A DNA stretch of 64,000 nt from Thioalkalivibrio nitratireducens DSM 14787 (GTDB taxonomy: Bacteria; Pseudomonadota; Gammaproteobacteria; Ectothiorhodospirales; Ectothiorhodospiraceae). Positions within the stretch are counted from its first letter, which is position 1; each line of letters starts with the position of its first letter. Of this stretch, positions 57,540-64,000 are shown one piece after another. The notes below the pieces were generated by a model, which saw only the letters and a program-made list of their open reading frames with translations, was not told where the DNA came from and searched no databases. The stretch lies in NCBI RefSeq assembly GCF_000321415.2, contig NC_019902.2:3472001-3536000 (forward strand). Reading direction: 5' to 3'. The position numbers and the translations under genes are program-made.

Positions 57540-57869
57540 TCAGCCGCGGCCGATCAGGCAGCGGTATCCCGACTCGGTTACCAGCACCACGTGGATGCTC
57601 GTCGGGTAGACCAGCCCCCGCGCACGCAGGTCCGCGATCCAACCGGCGTGTTCCGCAGCATCCAGGCGGAAGTAGTCATGTCCCTCCTGCATCCGTGGCC
57701 TGCAGGCCTTGAAGCGCCGGAACGCAGTACCCTTGGGGACGCGGTTGAACTCGTCGATCTGGCGCAGGCTCAGCGTGTCCCGTCCGCGGAAGCGGACCGG
57801 AACCGGGGCGGTACCCGTACGGTCGGGCAACCCGAAGCGGGTCTGCTGATCGTGCGCGCGGTCGCTCAT
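57540..57869 (-). CDS. ORF6N-like DNA-binding-type protein, 109 residues
   Basis: The product starts MSDRAHDQQTRFGLPDRTG. It contains LSLRQIDEFNRVPKGTAFRRFKACRPRMQEGHDYF, shown here as one continuous region at residues about 34-68, which resembles the ORF6N domain of phage antirepressors (R-Q-I-D, G-T-A-xR-xF, E-G-x-D-Y-F pattern). The tail (IHVVLVTESGYRCLIGRG) matches the end of such domains. No phage genes surround it. It may be a small chromosomal regulator. The ATG at 57869 is preferred; upstream codons are not coding-like. Confidence 0.65.
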   Translation of the reverse strand: MSDRAHDQQTRFGLPDRTGTAPVPVRFRGRDTLSLRQIDEFNRVPKGTAFRRFKACRPRMQEGHDYFRLDAAEHAGWIADLRARGLVYPTSIHVVLVTESGYRCLIGRG

Positions 57870-57945
57870 GCGTCGTACTATCGCAGAGGCGCGCGTATCA
57901 GGGTAGCGCCAACGGCGGCACGGCCCACGAACCAAGCGAGGATGC

Positions 57946-58941
57946 ATGGAGTTCCTGCAAGAATACGGCCTGTTTCTGTTGAAGGGGCTGACTATCCTGG
58001 CGCTGACGCTGGGGCTTTTCGGGGCCGTGATCGCCGGCACGACCCGCGGGCGGCTGCGTGACGAGGAGCAGCTCACGGTACGGCACCTGAACCAGCGCTA
58101 CCGCGAGATGGAGCGGATCCTCCAGCGCAAGGTTCTCGGCCGGCGTGCGCTCCGCGAACACCTGCGGCAGTATCGGCGCGATCGGAAACAGGCGGCACGC
58201 TCCGGTGCGCAGAAGCAGACCCGGGTTTACGTGCTCCGGTTTCAGGGCGACCTTCGCGCCACCCGCACCGACAATCTCCGGGAAGAGGTCTCGGCGGTGC
58301 TGACACTGGCCCGCCCCGGCACCGACCGGGCCGTGCTGTGCCTGGAAAGCGCCGGCGGGCTGGTACCGTCGTACGGGCTTGCAGCCGCCCAGCTCGCCCG
58401 GCTGCGCGAGGCCGGGCTGGAACTCACGGTCGCGGTGGACCGGGTCGCGGCCAGTGGCGGCTACCTGATGGCCGCGGTGGCCCATCGCATCGTGGCCGCA
58501 CCGTTCGCGGTCGTCGGCTCGATCGGCGTCGTCGCCCAGATCCCGAACATCCACCGGCTGCTGAAGCGCCACGACGTCGACATCGAACTGCTGACCGCCG
58601 GACAGTACAAGCGCACCCTGACCGTGCTCGGCAAGAACACGCCCGAGGGGCGTGCCAAGTTCCAGCAGGAACTCGAGGAGACCCACGGGCTGTTCAAGGC
58701 CTACCTGCAGCGCTATCGCCCGCAACTGGAACTCGAGACGCTGGCCACCGGCGAGCACTGGTACGGAGAACAGGCGCTGGAACGCGGGCTGGTCGACGAG
58801 TTGCGTACCAGCGACGACCTCCTGCTGGCCCTGGCCCGCGAACACGAGCTCTACGAGGTCCGTTTCAGCCGCCGTCAGTCGCTCGGCCGGCGCATCGGCC
58901 TGGCCGTGGAACAGGGCCTGGAACGGCTGCTCCGCGGGTAG
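57946..58941 (+). CDS. sohB: Inner-membrane peptidase SohB (S49 family)
   Basis: The 331-residue protein has an N-terminal membrane helix (about 10-32), a coiled-coil-prone linker and the S49 domain. The catalytic serine is in VAASGGYLMAAV and the lysine is in TAGQYKRTLTVLG. Members cut membrane-associated or signal peptides. It is divergent from the ORF6N-like gene; 76 bp separate their starts. The 227 bp after its stop hold only weak inverted repeats such as gcggaggctccgc. Confidence 0.94.
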   Translation: MEFLQEYGLFLLKGLTILALTLGLFGAVIAGTTRGRLRDEEQLTVRHLNQRYREMERILQRKVLGRRALREHLRQYRRDRKQAARSGAQKQTRVYVLRFQGDLRATRTDNLREEVSAVLTLARPGTDRAVLCLESAGGLVPSYGLAAAQLARLREAGLELTVAVDRVAASGGYLMAAVAHRIVAAPFAVVGSIGVVAQIPNIHRLLKRHDVDIELLTAGQYKRTLTVLGKNTPEGRAKFQQELEETHGLFKAYLQRYRPQLELETLATGEHWYGEQALERGLVDELRTSDDLLLALAREHELYEVRFSRRQSLGRRIGLAVEQGLERLLRG

Positions 58942-59168
58942 TCCGGCCGCTGGCGCAGCCACGGGCGATGTTGCGCCCGACGGCATCACCTGCCGGCGTC
59001 GAACGCCAACCCGCCGGTCATGCCGCCCCGGCACCCGGGCTCACAAACCCGCAGGTTGTGCCGCGCCAGCAAGGGCAATATGCGCCGCCCCAACGGGCCC
59101 TGCGGTCACGCCGACGAGGCCCAATACCCCGGGGGCCGGGCGGAGGCTCCGCGTCCCCCGGTGGGACC

Positions 59169-61058
59169 TCAGCCGCTCTTCAGCAACTGACGATTCAGGC
59201 GCGCGACGAAGCCGGCCGGATCCTCGAGCTGCCCGCCCTCGGTCAGCAGAGCCTGCTCGAACAGCAGCGTCGCCAGATCGTCGAAGTCGGCCGCCTCGGC
59301 CGCCTTCAGGCGTTCCACCAGCGGATGCGACGGGTTGACCTCGAGCACCGGCTTGCTGCCGAACGTCGGCTGGCCGGCCTGCTTCAGCAGTTCCTGCAGG
59401 TACAGCGCCATCTCGTGCTCGCCGAGCACGATGCAGGCGGGCGACTCCACCAGCCGCTTCGACGCACGCACGCTCTCGACCCGGTCGCCCAGAGCCTTCG
59501 CGATCCGTTCGGGCAGATCGCCGAGATCGTCGGCGGCCGACGCGTCGTCTTCGGTCTTCGCGTCCTGGTCGCCGATCACGTCGTCGAGATCCAGATCCCC
59601 CTTGGACACGGACTTGATCGGCGTGCCGTCGAAGCTGTCCAGGTGCGACAGCAGCCACTCGTCGACCCGGTCGGAGAGCAGCAGCACCTCGATGCCGTGC
59701 TTGCGGAAGATCTCGAGATGCGGGCTGTTGCGCGCGCCCGCGGGGCTGTCGGCAGTCACCACGTAGATCGCCTTCTGGCCCTCCTTCATCCGCGACTTGT
59801 ACTCGGCCAGCGACACGTTCTGGGTGTCGTCGTCGTTGTGGGTGCTCGCGAAACGCAGCAATTTCGCGATCTGCTCGCGGTTCGCGTAGTCCTCGCCCGG
59901 ACCTTCCTTCAACACGCGGCCGAAGTTCGTCCAGATCTCCGCGTATTTCTCGGGTTCGTTCTCGGCGATCGACTCGAGCAGGCCCAGGATCTTCTTCACC
60001 GAACCCGAGCGGATCCCGTCGACCAGCCGGTTGTTCTGCAGGATCTCGCGCGAGACGTTCAGCGGCAGATCGGAGGAGTCGACCACGCCGCGCACGAAAC
60101 GCAGGTAGGTCGGCAACATTTTCTCCGCGTCGTCCATGATGAACACGCGCTTCACGTACAGCTTCACGCCGTGACGGCGGTCGCGGTCCCAAAGGTCGAA
60201 CGGCGCGCGTTTCGGGATGTAAAACAGCGTGGTGTACTGCTGCTTGCCTTCGACGTGACTGTGCACCCAGGCCGCAGGATCCTCGAAGTCGTGCGCCACG
60301 TGCTTGTAGAACTCGCGGTACTCGTCGTCGGTGATTTCACTCTTCGCGCGCGTCCACAGCGCGCTGGCACGGTTCACGGTCTCCCACTCGTCGGTGGGTT
60401 TGCCGTCGTCGTCGACCTTCGGCATCCGGATCGGGAAGGCCACGTGGTCGGAGTAGCGGGTGATGATATGGCGCAGGCGGTACGCCTCGAGGAACTCGTC
60501 CGCATCTTTCTTCAGGTGTAGGATCACCTCGGTGCCGGGCTCGGCGCGGGTGCAGCTCTCGAGCGTGTAGCTGCCCGCGCCGTCCGACTGCCAGCGCACC
60601 GCGCCGCCTTCGGGGGCATCGGCACGGCGGGTCTCGACCGTGACCCGGTCGGCCACCGTGAACGAAGAATAGAAACCGACGCCGAACTGGCCGATCAGCA
60701 GCGCGTCCTTCTGCTGATCACCGGTCAGGCTGCTGAGGAACTCCTTGGTGCCCGAGCGCGCAATAGTGCCGATGTTCGCGACCACCTCGTCGCGGGACAT
60801 CCCGATGCCGTTGTCGATCACGTGAATCTCGCGCCGGTCCTTGTCGAAATGCACGTCGATATGCAGCTCGGCCGGCTGGCTGATCGTATCGGGGTGGGCC
60901 AGCGCCTCGAAGCGCAGCTTGTCGCAGGCATCGGCCGCGTTGGAAATCAGCTCGCGCAGGAAGATCTCGCGATTCGAGTACAGCGCGTGGATCATCAGGT
61001 GCAGCAGTTGGCTGACCTCGGTCTCGAAGCGGCGTTCTTCGCGTTGGGTCTCAGTCAT
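59169..61058 (-). CDS. htpG: Molecular chaperone HtpG (Hsp90)
   Basis: The 629-residue protein has the GHKL ATPase domain ([40 protein letters not shown]), the middle domain with its catalytic arginine region ([15 protein letters not shown]) and a C-terminal dimerisation domain. It is a cytosolic stress chaperone. Its start overlaps the stop of rlmJ by eight bases, so the two are translationally coupled. Confidence 0.97.
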   Translation of the reverse strand: MTETQREERRFETEVSQLLHLMIHALYSNREIFLRELISNAADACDKLRFEALAHPDTISQPAELHIDVHFDKDRREIHVIDNGIGMSRDEVVANIGTIARSGTKEFLSSLTGDQQKDALLIGQFGVGFYSSFTVADRVTVETRRADAPEGGAVRWQSDGAGSYTLESCTRAEPGTEVILHLKKDADEFLEAYRLRHIITRYSDHVAFPIRMPKVDDDGKPTDEWETVNRASALWTRAKSEITDDEYREFYKHVAHDFEDPAAWVHSHVEGKQQYTTLFYIPKRAPFDLWDRDRRHGVKLYVKRVFIMDDAEKMLPTYLRFVRGVVDSSDLPLNVSREILQNNRLVDGIRSGSVKKILGLLESIAENEPEKYAEIWTNFGRVLKEGPGEDYANREQIAKLLRFASTHNDDDTQNVSLAEYKSRMKEGQKAIYVVTADSPAGARNSPHLEIFRKHGIEVLLLSDRVDEWLLSHLDSFDGTPIKSVSKGDLDLDDVIGDQDAKTEDDASAADDLGDLPERIAKALGDRVESVRASKRLVESPACIVLGEHEMALYLQELLKQAGQPTFGSKPVLEVNPSHPLVERLKAAEAADFDDLATLLFEQALLTEGGQLEDPAGFVARLNRQLLKSG

Positions 61059-61974
61059 AATCCTTCACATCCTCAGGATCGGGTGGATCGGGGTTTTGGA
61101 CCCGTACGAGGTGGGGACGGCCGCGGGAGTTTTCAAGCGCGAGGGCCTGAAACAAGCCACCGCGGCCCTCGGGGTCCAGGCGGCGCCAAGCCGGGAACAG
61201 CACCTGGCGCGCCTGCAGGTCGAGCTGCCAGGGCGCACCGATCACCGCGATGCCGGAACCCTGCAGGCCCGGACCGCGCGGTGGATCGGTCAGCCGCAGT
61301 TCGCTGAACACGATGCGCTCGCCGGCATGCCCGGCCCGAAGTGCCTCCCTCAGCCGCGGGTGACGGCCGTCCTCGAGCACCGGGTACCAAACCAGCAGGA
61401 TCCCGGTGTTCCACCGGCGGCGGATCTCCGCGGTCAACTGCGGAACCTCGGTGTACTCGGCCGGCCTTTCGTAGGCCGGGTCGAGCAGCGCCATGCCCCT
61501 GCGCGGCTCGGGCGGAAAGAGGGCTCGCGCGGCTTCGCGCGCGTCGCGGCGGTGCACGTGGCAGCGCCGGTCCACGCGCAGGCCGGCTCGCAGTGCAGCG
61601 TGCGCCGCGGGATGCAGCTCGCAGGCGATCAGCCGGTCCTGTGCGCGCAGGCGCAGGCGGGCGATCTGCGGCGAACCGGGATACCGGGTCAGCTCTCCAG
61701 GGCGGGGCTGCAGGCCGCGCAGCGCCGCCAGAAACGCCTGCAGCGGTGCCGGACCGCCCGTCAGGTCCCACAGACGACCGATCCCCGCGCGCCATTCGCC
61801 GCTGCGCGCGGCGGCCCCTGTGGTCAACGGGTACTCGCCGGAACCGGCATACAGATCCAGCACGACGAAGGGCTTCGGCCGGGACAGCAGCGCATCCAGC
61901 ACCAACCAGAGCAGCAGGTGCTTGTGCACGTCGGCGGAGTTGCCGGCATGGTATTGGTGCTGGTAGCTGAGCAT
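61051..61974 (-). CDS. rlmJ: 23S rRNA (adenine2030-N6)-methyltransferase RlmJ
   Basis: The 307-residue SAM-dependent enzyme starts [19 protein letters not shown], the diagnostic N terminus. It has the SAM loop [10 protein letters not shown] and the catalytic DPAYE (variant of DPPY). It methylates A2030 of 23S rRNA. The C-terminal tail is longer than usual and Pro/Asp-rich. Coupling to htpG is by overlap. Confidence 0.93.
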   Translation of the reverse strand: MLSYQHQYHAGNSADVHKHLLLWLVLDALLSRPKPFVVLDLYAGSGEYPLTTGAAARSGEWRAGIGRLWDLTGGPAPLQAFLAALRGLQPRPGELTRYPGSPQIARLRLRAQDRLIACELHPAAHAALRAGLRVDRRCHVHRRDAREAARALFPPEPRRGMALLDPAYERPAEYTEVPQLTAEIRRRWNTGILLVWYPVLEDGRHPRLREALRAGHAGERIVFSELRLTDPPRGPGLQGSGIAVIGAPWQLDLQARQVLFPAWRRLDPEGRGGLFQALALENSRGRPHLVRVQNPDPPDPEDVKDYD

Positions 61975-62032
61975 GCTGGCGCAGCACGATACCCGCAATC
62001 CCGCGCGCAGACCACTGGCACCAGCGAGGAGC

Positions 62033-62101
62033 CCCTCTTGCGCAGGCGGGCGAGAGAAAAAAAGCCCCTCCCCCGGCACGGGGGAGGGGTTGGGGAGGGG
62101 G
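62033..62101. repeat. Dispersed GC-rich palindromic element, copy 3
   Basis: This stretch contains the terminator hairpin at 62065-62089. Read on the minus strand it matches the element at 36297 block for block. Its left end (ctcttgcgcaggcgggcgag) matches 25875-25895. Confidence 0.65.
62057..62089 (-). terminator. Rho-independent terminator downstream of soxX
   Basis: On the minus strand an 11-bp perfect stem (cccctcccccg/cgggggagggg) with a 3-base loop is followed by seven T (a run of seven A at 62057-62063 on the plus strand). It lies about 90 bp past the soxX stop and ahead of the rlmJ start, so it should separate soxAX from rlmJ-htpG. Confidence 0.75.
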
Positions 62102-62113
62102 CGGAAACAGGAA

Positions 62114-62139
62114 GGCCGCCGGTGTTGCCACCGGCGGCC
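62114..62139 (-). terminator. Stem-loop directly after soxX
   Basis: A perfect 10-bp inverted repeat (ggccgccggt/accggcggcc) with loop gttgcc lies 42 bp after the soxX stop codon. On the minus strand it is followed by ttcctgtttcc, only weakly T-rich. It may protect the soxAX mRNA 3' end or act with the stronger terminator beyond. Confidence 0.6.
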
Positions 62140-62180
62140 TCGTCACGGCCCCGTGGGACCGGCTACTGCCTGAACCGATC

Positions 62181-62870
62181 TCACTCGTTGACCGGGGACT
62201 CCGGATCGAACATGTACGCCATGATGTCGGCGATCGCCTGCTCGTCCAGGAACCCGCTCGCACCGAAGCGCGGCATGTGGGTGCAGGGGAAGTAGACGTG
62301 GGGGTTGTAGATCATGTCGTACGCGTACTTCAGGATCGCCTCGCCGCTGCCGCGAGTCTTGCCGTAACCCGTCAGGCCCGGACCCACGGTACCGCCGGTG
62401 CGGTCCATGGCGAACTGGTGGCAGTTGTAACAGGTACCACCGACTTCGCGGGTGGTGTGGTCGTCATAATTGTGACCGACGCGATAACCGAAACCGGACC
62501 AGGCCAGCTCACGGCCCCGCTCCCAGTCACCGAGCTGGATGCCGCCTTCCGGATACACGATCGACTCTGCGGCCGCGGCGCGAATGGCGTTCATCGTATC
62601 GGCATCCGGCTTGCCGTCGCCGATGATCGAGCAGGCCTCCTGCAATTCGTCCTGCTGCATGCGGTCACGCGCAGTGCCGCCCTCCTGCATTTCCTGGCTC
62701 AGATTGAAGCCGCCACCGTCATTCGCCTCGAAGATCAGGTACTCGGCGAGTTCGTGCGGCGTCATCGCGGTGTAGTCGACCTGGTCGGCATCGGCCACCG
62801 CAGGGCCACCAGCGACGAACAGGGTTGCGAAAGCGGCAACACCGGCCGCCAGAGAGGTCTTCTTGAACAT
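62181..62870 (-). CDS. soxX: Sulfur-oxidation cytochrome SoxX
   Basis: The 229-residue periplasmic protein is the small cytochrome c subunit of SoxXA. It has a signal peptide (MFKKTSLAAGVAAFATLFVAG; about 26 residues) and one heme-binding CYNCH (residues 147-151). A likely axial Met is at residue 199 in CTHMPRFG. An extra stretch before the heme (about 40-120) is longer than in minimal SoxX. It follows soxA by 27 bp. No soxYZ, soxB or soxCD is in the window. Confidence 0.92.
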   Translation of the reverse strand: MFKKTSLAAGVAAFATLFVAGGPAVADADQVDYTAMTPHELAEYLIFEANDGGGFNLSQEMQEGGTARDRMQQDELQEACSIIGDGKPDADTMNAIRAAAAESIVYPEGGIQLGDWERGRELAWSGFGYRVGHNYDDHTTREVGGTCYNCHQFAMDRTGGTVGPGLTGYGKTRGSGEAILKYAYDMIYNPHVYFPCTHMPRFGASGFLDEQAIADIMAYMFDPESPVNE

Positions 62871-62897
62871 ATCTCGAGTCTCCTTGTGCGTCCGGGA

Positions 62898-63731
62898 TCA
62901 GCGCTTCATGTCGGGCAGGATGGCAGGTTGGCCGCGGCCCACGTCGGTCCAATACGAGATCAGCGCGATCGAGGCGTCGGAACCCGCGAGCATGCCGGCC
63001 TGACGCATCTGGAAGTAGCAGCCCCGGACACGGTGTTGGCTGCTGCGAACGTGGTCATGACCGACCCGGAAGGCGGGCCAGGAGATCGCCTTGGTCCATT
63101 CCTCGCCGACACTCGCATCGGGCAGCCGCGAGGCGCGCACCTGCTTGCCGGTCTGACCGTGACACGCGTAGCAGTTGAAATCGGACATGCCGGCACGGCG
63201 GGCGAACAGCACCTCGCCGGCGTCACGCATCGCCTTCTCCAGCGGATGATCGAGCGGGTTGTTCCACTCCATGCCGTTGGACTGCATCGCGATGTAGGTC
63301 TGGATCTGCATGTGATCCGAGCCCGAGCCATGCCGCGTGGTCACCGCCGGGTCATCCGCAGCGAATCCCTGCACCTCGGTCATGCAATGCACGATCCGGG
63401 TCTCGAGGTCCATCACCTTGCCGGTGTCCTCGAAGTAACGCGGCAGCTCGACGTAGGCACCTTCCAGCACGCCGGGACCCTTGCCGAAATCGCAGGCTTC
63501 CATCGAGACATTGTTCGGCCCGCGCGGCGTATGGAACAGATCCTCACCGTCCATGCCAACCCACAGCGCCGGGTTGTCGGGCATCATCATGATGTTCATC
63601 TCACTCTGGGTGAGATAGTCGGAGGGGAGTTTGTCGATCAGCGCCTGAAGGACGTCCTCCGGTGCCTGGGCATGGGCCGTAGCCCCCAGAGCCAGTGCCA
63701 CGGGTAGCGCGAGCAAGGCCTTCTTGAACAT
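62898..63731 (-). CDS. soxA: Sulfur-oxidation cytochrome SoxA, single-heme type
   Basis: The 277-residue periplasmic protein is the catalytic subunit of L-cysteine S-thiosulfotransferase SoxXA, which joins thiosulfate to the SoxYZ carrier. A signal peptide ends near TAHAQ. One CYACH heme site lies at residues 187-191. The cysteine heme ligand is C238 in VRGCYFQMR. In place of the N-terminal heme of diheme SoxA there are single cysteines (C80 in EACDFG and C116 in VHCMTEV), probably a disulfide. The ATG at 63731 has ggaggtttcc just upstream, better than ATG 63743 or GTG 63746. Confidence 0.93.
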   Translation of the reverse strand: MFKKALLALPVALALGATAHAQAPEDVLQALIDKLPSDYLTQSEMNIMMMPDNPALWVGMDGEDLFHTPRGPNNVSMEACDFGKGPGVLEGAYVELPRYFEDTGKVMDLETRIVHCMTEVQGFAADDPAVTTRHGSGSDHMQIQTYIAMQSNGMEWNNPLDHPLEKAMRDAGEVLFARRAGMSDFNCYACHGQTGKQVRASRLPDASVGEEWTKAISWPAFRVGHDHVRSSQHRVRGCYFQMRQAGMLAGSDASIALISYWTDVGRGQPAILPDMKR

Positions 63732-63805
63732 GGAAACCTCCATCACAAGGTTGACATCGTTTTTTTCGGCAGTTCGGGCCCGAGCGGCTCGAACGCATCG
63801 TCATC

Positions 63806-63832
63806 GTGCTAATGTGCGGAACCCCCTGTCAA
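63806..63832 (-). promoter_or_regulatory. Predicted soxA promoter with a half-site over the -10 region
   Basis: On the minus strand a consensus TTGACA lies at 63832-63827. The -10 is weak (tagcac at 63811-63806, spacing 15, or gcacga at spacing 17). A half-site cacattagc (63816-63808 on the minus strand) overlaps it. Initiation near 63797 would give a leader of about 66 bases. A poor -10 with a perfect -35 fits a regulated promoter. Confidence 0.55.
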
Positions 63833-63839
63833 CAAAAGT

Positions 63840-63867
63840 CATCACATTAGCGACTGCTAACGTGATG
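63840..63867. promoter_or_regulatory. Inverted repeat catcacattagc-gact-gctaacgtgatg upstream of soxA
   Basis: The two 12-bp arms differ at one position only. The core is TTAG-N6-CTAA, the same core and spacing as at 34000-34021. It lies eight bases upstream of the soxA -35, centred about 57 bases before the predicted start point. It is a probable binding site for a dimeric regulator. Confidence 0.7.
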
Positions 63868-64000
63868 ATTTCCTGGGCAGGTTCAAGACCACATCGGGGG
63901 ACAGACGCAACGCGGCGCTGGATTATTCCCGGGAGTCTCCCGGTTCGGGAATACACACGCCCCGATGGCGAGTCCGGTGAAGGGAAGGTCCGACGGGGCG
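63868..64000. other. Edge region with a nested inverted repeat, no gene
   Basis: An inverted repeat tattcccg (63924-63931) / cgggaata (63946-63953) encloses a smaller hairpin ccggga-gtc-tcccgg. It could be the terminator of a gene outside the window. No coding frame is supported. Confidence 0.35.

Noticed and set aside
58338-60521. Plus-strand open frame spanning the end of sohB and htpG
   Set aside because: It crosses from one real gene into the antisense of another with no domain of its own.

Overview
The window is high-GC DNA of a gammaproteobacterium. Gene orders such as aspS-yebC-ruvCAB-ybgC-tolQRAB-pal-cpoB-queE-queC-tRNA-Lys, rng-yhdP-nitrilase-tldD, and hda/purM-purN-DUF3108 are typical of that class. 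A soxA-soxX pair and a lone DsrE-like protein point to a sulfur-oxidising lineage. An Ectothiorhodospiraceae member such as Thioalkalivibrio is my inference, not something the sequence proves.

Layout. Positions 1-10.8 kb are the loosest, most accessory-looking part. They hold a very large multidomain protein with 119-residue C-terminal repeats, a 51-residue membrane protein, a CBS-domain protein, two unrecognised proteins, an oleate hydratase followed by eight tandem copies of an 8-bp unit, and an msrB with no good start codon directly behind tRNA-Lys(UUU). From 10.9 to 24.5 kb runs a dense minus-strand housekeeping block: queuosine synthesis, Tol-Pal, RuvABC, YebC, a lipase-like hydrolase, AspRS, DUF502 and FmdB. 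From 24.6 to 28.6 kb four plus-strand genes follow (DsrE-like, SDR, SpmAB fusion, phospholipase-D synthase). From 28.6 to 34 kb a minus-strand hydrolase and an RND efflux pair sit behind an AT-rich palindrome. From 34.2 to 38.1 kb are a MIF-like tautomerase, proS, acylphosphatase, arsC, wrbA and DUF2069. From 38.1 to 43.8 kb are hda, a CDP-alcohol phosphatidyltransferase, purM, purN, DUF3108 and a Lpd-like flavoprotein. From 43.9 to 56.8 kb a long minus-strand series holds pmbA, tldD, a nitrilase homologue, yhdP, rng, an AI-2E-family permease, a 123-residue unknown, a catalytically dead glutamine-amidotransferase-like protein and a LysR regulator. The last part holds a TM2 protein, an ORF6N-like protein, sohB, htpG, rlmJ, and soxA-soxX with its promoter.

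How the genes work together. Cell-envelope upkeep (Tol-Pal, YhdP, cardiolipin synthase, SohB), translation and RNA quality (AspRS, ProRS, Rng, RlmJ, QueE/QueC, tRNA-Lys) and DNA repair and replication control (RuvABC, Hda) dominate. The sulfur link is periplasmic SoxXA plus a cytoplasmic DsrE-like protein. The most informative unexplained signal is one operator core, TTAG-N6-CTAA, found both upstream of soxA and upstream of the RND efflux operon 30 kb away. It suggests a common regulator encoded outside the window. The second is the overlapping LysR / dead-amidotransferase / 123-residue / permease gene set. I found no CRISPR array, transposase, integrase or rRNA.
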